From Autumnicola sp041679265 (GTDB lineage Bacteria > Bacteroidota > Bacteroidia > Flavobacteriales > Flavobacteriaceae): a DNA stretch of 64,000 nt. This document shows positions 59,839 through 64,000 of the stretch, piece by piece. Made by a program: the position numbers and the translations under genes. The DNA lies in contig NZ_JBGFSM010000002.1 of NCBI RefSeq assembly GCF_041679265.1, positions 248,001 to 312,000 of the forward strand. The letters are read 5' to 3'. How positions within the stretch are numbered: the first letter of the stretch is position 1; every line of letters begins with the position of its first letter. The notes under the pieces were generated by a model. The model was not told the DNA's origin and made no database searches. It saw nothing but the letters and a program-made list of their open reading frames with translations.

Positions 59839-62253
59839 ATGGAGGAACTAGAGGATTATCAGGAAAATAATCAGCAGGAATCGAGCTTTGATCTTAAGGC
59901 CGAGCTTTTTAAATATCTGACTCATTGGAAGTGGTTGTTATTTGGGCTTTTAATGGGCGGCTTAATAGCTTACCTATACAACCGCTATACTATCCCGGAA
60001 TATTATTCTGAATCTTCCATGATGATCGTAAAAGATCAGGATAAAAGAGTAATGAGTGCTATCCCTTCTGGCGGTAACTCTATACTTTCACTTGAAACTT
60101 CAAGTCTGGCCAACCAAATTGTAACCCTTAAATCCAAACAACTTGTTGAAGGAGTGGTAGACGAGTTGGATCATAACATTTCCTATTATGTGGAGGGAAA
60201 TGTTATTACTGTGGAAGCTTATAAAAGTAGCCCCATAGTATTTAGTTTTCAAACCCCCGACTCCATACTTAATTATGTTTCCAGAAGCTTTTTGGTTAGT
60301 CCAAGACAGGGAAACCAGTTTTTGCTGCAGGAAGAAGCAACAGGCTATTCCAAATTGCATGAATTAAATGAAGATATCATAGTTGGCGGGCTTAATTTTT
60401 CAGTACAAAGAAGAGGTACAGGTAATGCTCCTGTGGAATGGAACAATCCTGTAATTGTGAAGATTACACCCATTAATGAGGTGGTAAGCAACTACATTAA
60501 TGAACTCATTATTGGGCAAAAAGGAAAGGCTGAAGATGTACTGGCTTTAGGAGTAATACAGGAATCTCCATTAAAATCTGAGGACTTTCTAAATAAGTTG
60601 ATGGAGAATTTTAATGAAGAAGGGGTGGCAGATAAACGTGAGGTGGCAGAAAATACGACCGCCTTTATACAAGAGCGCCTGGAAATTATTACTGAAGAAC
60701 TTGATTCTGTAGAAGGAGGTATGGCCGATTTTAAGCGGGAGAATCAGGTTATGGATGTTTCCAGCGGTGCTCAGGAATTCCGTTCGCGCTACTCTTCTGC
60801 TGAACAGGAAATATTTGGATTGGAAACCCAGCTCGAACTTGTGAATTCTGTACAAAACAGGTTACAACGGCAGGAGGAATATTCCCTGCTTCCTTCTGAT
60901 GTGGGAATTTCAGAAAGTGGTATCTCCAGCCAAATCGAGAATTATAATACTCTTGTCCTTCAACGGAACGACTTATTAAGTACTTCCACAACAGAAAATC
61001 CTGTTATTCAAAGGATAGATGATCAATTGGGTTCTATTCGAAATAACCTGCTTAACAATATAGAGAATACAAAAGAATCTTTACGACTAAAAAGAAGTGA
61101 ATTGCTTAAAAGGGAAAGTACTGCACAAGGACAGTTCAGTAGTTTTCCCGGCCTGGAACGTGGTATAAGAAGTATTGAACGCCAACAGCAAATAAAAGAG
61201 CAGCTCTATCTATTTTTACTACAGCGCCGGGAAGAAGCGGCGATATCTTTTGCATCAACTTCTGCCGTAGCCAGGGTAGTAGATCCTGCTTTTACCTATG
61301 CAGATCCCGTAGACCCAAAACCAGGTTTAATTTTGGCAGGTGGTTTTCTTATAGGATTATTAATTCCAATATTAGTTATTTTTATAAAGAATTTCCTGGA
61401 TACTAAAGTCCATCATAAGGGAGATCTGCAAAGCCTCACAAAAAGTGTTCCTTTTATAGGAGAGGTTCCCCGGGTAAATACAGGCCATCACGATGTCATT
61501 GAAGTTAATGACCGTTCGCCCCTGGCGGAGTCCTTCAGGATTTTAAGGACAAATATGGCATACCTTATTAATAGGAAGAATAAAGAAAAAGGCGAGATAA
61601 TATTTGTTACTTCTACTATTAAGGGAGAAGGTAAAACCTTTATTTCATACAATCTTGCACGAACTTTCGCAAGCACCAAAAAGAAAGTTCTGTTAATAGG
61701 TGCAGATATAAGAAATCCAAAACTTCACAGGTACACTTCCAGTACGGTGGCAGATAAAGGACTGTCAGATTATTTGTATGACTATGAGATTACAGAAGAC
61801 GATATAATTGTATCTTCTAAGGAAGATGATATTAAGGTAGATTTAATCCTTTCTGGGGCTATTCCCCCAAACCCGGCAGAACTTTTCATGAATGACAGGA
61901 TGAAGAAACTTTTAGATGATGCTTCAATTAAATATGATTATGTAATAGTGGATACTGCACCTACTATGATTGTTACAGATACTTTACTTATTAGCCCCCT
62001 TGCAGATACCACTATTTATGTAACCAGAGCCGAGTTTACAGAAAAGAAGTTATTGGAATTTCCTAAAGAATTGAAAAAGCAGGGTAAATTAAAAGGCCTT
62101 GCTGTTCTTTTAAATGATGTAGATTACTCTAAATTCTCGTATGGTGCAAAATACGGCTATGCCTATGGGTATGGTTATGGATATGGAAAAGATGAAGAAA
62201 GCAAGATTAAAAAAATTTTTAAAAATCCTTTCTCCAAGGCTAAAAACAAATAA
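59839..62253 (+). CDS. wzc: Wzc-like polysaccharide co-polymerase and BY-kinase
   Basis: An 804-aa inner-membrane protein. TM1 lies at about residues 32-48. A Wzz-type periplasmic domain with coiled coils follows (about 220-480), with a GNVR-like TENPVIQRIDDQL, then TM2 at about 495-515. The kinase has Walker A TSTIKGEGKTFIS, Walker A' LLIGADIRNPKLH and Walker B VIVDTAPTMIVTD. The tail holds a Tyr cluster (YGYAYGYGYGYG, about 62149-62190) for autophosphorylation. It controls chain length and export with Wza. It follows wza by 5 bp. The PHP phosphatase downstream probably reverses its phosphorylation. Confidence 0.93.
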   Translation: MEELEDYQENNQQESSFDLKAELFKYLTHWKWLLFGLLMGGLIAYLYNRYTIPEYYSESSMMIVKDQDKRVMSAIPSGGNSILSLETSSLANQIVTLKSKQLVEGVVDELDHNISYYVEGNVITVEAYKSSPIVFSFQTPDSILNYVSRSFLVSPRQGNQFLLQEEATGYSKLHELNEDIIVGGLNFSVQRRGTGNAPVEWNNPVIVKITPINEVVSNYINELIIGQKGKAEDVLALGVIQESPLKSEDFLNKLMENFNEEGVADKREVAENTTAFIQERLEIITEELDSVEGGMADFKRENQVMDVSSGAQEFRSRYSSAEQEIFGLETQLELVNSVQNRLQRQEEYSLLPSDVGISESGISSQIENYNTLVLQRNDLLSTSTTENPVIQRIDDQLGSIRNNLLNNIENTKESLRLKRSELLKRESTAQGQFSSFPGLERGIRSIERQQQIKEQLYLFLLQRREEAAISFASTSAVARVVDPAFTYADPVDPKPGLILAGGFLIGLLIPILVIFIKNFLDTKVHHKGDLQSLTKSVPFIGEVPRVNTGHHDVIEVNDRSPLAESFRILRTNMAYLINRKNKEKGEIIFVTSTIKGEGKTFISYNLARTFASTKKKVLLIGADIRNPKLHRYTSSTVADKGLSDYLYDYEITEDDIIVSSKEDDIKVDLILSGAIPPNPAELFMNDRMKKLLDDASIKYDYVIVDTAPTMIVTDTLLISPLADTTIYVTRAEFTEKKLLEFPKELKKQGKLKGLAVLLNDVDYSKFSYGAKYGYAYGYGYGYGKDEESKIKKIFKNPFSKAKNK

Positions 62254-62392
62254 ACTACTGCATTTTTGCAGGTCATTTTCAAACGCTCTTTAGATGGGAA
62301 TGTTAATGTTACCCCAACCAATTTCCTTAAACTGACATATACTTCGTATTGTTTTAAAAGGTGGATTGATCTTCCTGGTTTAGATTATATAT

Positions 62393-63124
62393 TTAAATGA
62401 AGAGGGATTTGCAGTTTGCAATAACCGGTTTTAATAATTCTATTCTTTTTTTTGATAATTTCAGGTGCTGTATCTTGATGAGATGTTCCAGCCTGTGGCA
62501 GTCGCTGCTTATAAAATCTATAAATCCATTTTCCAGTAAAGTGTAAGCCATTTTTTCAATTCCTTTACCATAATGGCCGGATAAGGATAGAATATTTATC
62601 TGGAATTTGCATCCCCTGGACTTTAGATCTTCATATTTTTTCAATTGCCTGGAATGAAGATAGGGATATCTTTCCGGATGCGCCAGAATAGGTTTGAGGC
62701 CTTTATTCTGAATTTTAAAGAGAATTTCATTCAGATTGATGGGAGGTTGAAAAAAGGACATCTCTACCAGGATGTAGGATTGATTTAAAGTAAGAATATC
62801 ATTAGCTTCTAAAATTTCCACAAAATGCTGATCCATCATATATTCAGCGGCTGCACGTACCTTAATTTCTTCCGGGAGTTCTTTTTTTAGTTGCTTAAGT
62901 GCACTGTTTATGGTGCTTGGTGTGTTGGGATAATATTCTCCCATTACATGTGGAGTAGCTACAAAGGAACTAATTCCAATTTCTCGGAATTTTTCTATAA
63001 GTTCAAGGCTTTCAGCTATAGAAGAAGCACCATCATCTATTCCCGGAAGAAGATGGTTATGAAAATCTGTAAATCCATCCAGGTAATTTGTGAGATACTC
63101 TTTTTTTTGAAAAATTGAAAGCAT
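62393..63124 (-). CDS. PHP-type tyrosine-protein phosphatase (CpsB/Wzb-like)
   Basis: Start chosen at ATG 63124 (243 aa), because a TAnnTTTG box lies at 63143-63150 on this strand; an in-frame ATG at 63193 would place the promoter inside the gene. The PHP metal site is visible in FTDFHNHLLPGIDDGASS, ILAHPERYPYL and FISSDCHRL. These Mn-dependent enzymes remove phosphate from the Tyr-rich tail of BY-kinases. It is convergent with wzc (140 bp apart) and divergent from wzi. Confidence 0.88.
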   Translation of the reverse strand: MLSIFQKKEYLTNYLDGFTDFHNHLLPGIDDGASSIAESLELIEKFREIGISSFVATPHVMGEYYPNTPSTINSALKQLKKELPEEIKVRAAAEYMMDQHFVEILEANDILTLNQSYILVEMSFFQPPINLNEILFKIQNKGLKPILAHPERYPYLHSRQLKKYEDLKSRGCKFQINILSLSGHYGKGIEKMAYTLLENGFIDFISSDCHRLEHLIKIQHLKLSKKRIELLKPVIANCKSLFI

Positions 63125-63142
63125 AGGTTCTTTATTACTGCA

Positions 63143-63150
63143 CAAAATTA
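63143..63150 (-). promoter_or_regulatory. -7 box for the PHP phosphatase gene
   Basis: CAAAATTA on + reads TAATTTTG on minus, an exact TAnnTTTG box 18 bases before ATG 63124. Confidence 0.55.
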
Positions 63151-63152
63151 CA

Positions 63153-63160
63153 TAATTTTG
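63153..63160 (+). promoter_or_regulatory. -7 box for wzi
   Basis: TAATTTTG is an exact TAnnTTTG box 40 bases before the wzi ATG at 63201 and only 2 bases from the opposing box. The two promoters would overlap and compete. Confidence 0.55.
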
Positions 63161-63200
63161 ATCGCAACCTATTCCGTATAACGGACTTTTCATTTATTCT

Positions 63201-64000
63201 ATGAAGTTTCATAAAATTGCCCTGAATCTCTTTTTTTCTTTTTTCATATTCCTGGCCTCTGGTCAGGATTTAGAATATGACTTAAGTTTAAATGGTTTTG
63301 GGAACGCATACTCAGGTGAAGAATCACCGTTTTGGTTGCATACAAACAAAAGAGGGCGTTTAGATGAAACTGCAAATTTTGCTACCTGGGTTAATGGTAT
63401 TGCCAGAAACTACTTTAATAATGAGGCTTTTCTGGAAGTAGGGATGGGCTTTTTATTCCAGGATGGATATGTAGACAGGCTGCGGTTTGATGAATCTTAT
63501 ATTCGTTTCCAAAATTCCTGGTTAAAAGCTACTGCTGGAAGAAAACAGGAAGAGGAATTATATCGTGGGCTCAGCGCAACCAATAAAAATATGGCATGGT
63601 CCCTGAATTCCAGGCCACTCCTTGGAATTAGCATTGAGACTGCCAGGCCAATATTTATAGCAAATAATAGAGGTCTGGGATTTACAGCTTCTTATGCAGA
63701 ATATATTATGGACGATGACCGGTTTGTAAAAGATACCAGGGTTCATCATAAAAGTTTCAATTTAATTTATAAATTTTCTGGTAATTTTAAACTTTCTGCC
63801 GGTTTACAGCAGTATGTACAATGGGCCGGTACCTCTCCGGAATATGGAAAACTTAACTCCAGCTTTAAAGATTACATAAACGTATTCTTAGGCTTAAAGG
63901 ACGATGTGGAAGGGCGGGAGGAAAACGCTGCGGGCAACCAAATAGGAGTATATGAAGTAAAACTGGACACCGAAATTGATGAATATCAAATAAAATTAGT
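63201..64000 (+). CDS. wzi: Capsule assembly Wzi family outer-membrane protein, 3'-truncated by window edge
   Basis: ATG at 63201 opens a frame that runs without a stop to the window end (266 residues visible). A Sec signal (LNLFFSFFIFLASGQ) precedes YDLSLNGFGNAYSGEESPFW, LHTNKRGRLDETANFATWVN and later alternating beta strands with aromatic belts (LQQYVQWAGTSPEYGKL). These match the Wzi/Caps_assemb family, a barrel that anchors or organises capsule at the outer membrane. The remainder lies beyond the window. Confidence 0.88.
   Translation, partial: MKFHKIALNLFFSFFIFLASGQDLEYDLSLNGFGNAYSGEESPFWLHTNKRGRLDETANFATWVNGIARNYFNNEAFLEVGMGFLFQDGYVDRLRFDESYIRFQNSWLKATAGRKQEEELYRGLSATNKNMAWSLNSRPLLGISIETARPIFIANNRGLGFTASYAEYIMDDDRFVKDTRVHHKSFNLIYKFSGNFKLSAGLQQYVQWAGTSPEYGKLNSSFKDYINVFLGLKDDVEGREENAAGNQIGVYEVKLDTEIDEYQIKL

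Noticed and set aside
62256..62275. Terminator between wzc and the PHP gene
   Set aside because: CTGCA/TGCAG is only 5 bp with a weak T-rich tail; not strong enough to list.

Overview
The window comes from a member of the Bacteroidota, most likely a marine or saline flavobacterium (Flavobacteriaceae). This rests on several things: low GC, many exact matches to the Bacteroidota -7 promoter box TAnnTTTG, weak Shine-Dalgarno sites, a DUF4369/TlpA lipoprotein, an astacin-type lipoprotein, a phosphoesterase joined to an outer-membrane barrel, and Wza/Wzc/Wzi-type capsule export genes. The genus cannot be fixed by reading alone. I recognised no tRNA, rRNA, CRISPR array or insertion sequence.

Bases 1-18,994 are mostly ordinary chromosomal genes. 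They are: the 3' part of a secreted protein with thrombospondin type 3 repeats, a possible structured RNA, an astacin metalloprotease, an ACP-phosphodiesterase-like protein, glmM, a lipid A-type acyltransferase, a rhomboid protease, a SIMPL protein, a TlpA lipoprotein, a GAF protein, an HD domain fused to a PycTM-like membrane domain, the phosphoesterase-barrel fusion, a dps-mscS pair and two small proteins.

From about 20.1 kb to the right edge (44 kb) lies one large surface polysaccharide locus, preceded by a LacI-type regulator. Its blocks are: (a) 20.1-25.0 kb, UDP-HexNAc C4-epimerase, UDP-HexNAc dehydrogenase, UDP-glucose dehydrogenase and UDP-glucuronate 4-epimerase, predicted to supply uronic acids; (b) 26.2-35.4 kb, a pseudaminic acid block (pseB, pseC, pseF, pseI, three GNATs, a KpsS-like transferase, an AAC(3)-like enzyme and a DUF4910 protein) with no recognisable pseG; (c) 35.5-46.8 kb, a Wzx flippase, glycosyltransferases, two paralogous GNATs, two deacetylases and a Wzy-like protein; (d) 47.0-54.6 kb, an ABC-type flippase and a tightly coupled set of DRE-TIM aldolase, CMP-sugar synthetase, HAD phosphatase, GT29-like sialyltransferase and GT4; (e) 54.6-59.0 kb, pglC-pglD-pglE-pglF for bacillosamine-type initiation; (f) 59.1-64.0 kb, wza, wzc, a PHP-type tyrosine phosphatase on the opposite strand, and the start of wzi.

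Together these predict an acidic glycan begun on undecaprenyl phosphate with a bacillosamine-type sugar. It would be extended with uronic acids, pseudaminic acid and a second CMP-activated acid, flipped by Wzx and/or the ABC protein, polymerised by Wzy and exported through Wza/Wzc/Wzi. The most unusual part is the aldolase/CMP-synthetase/HAD/GT29 set at 49.8-53.4 kb. It looks like a complete make-activate-transfer route for an unidentified acidic sugar and lacks a normal NeuB/KdsA synthase. Functions are assigned from remembered family motifs; no database search was run.
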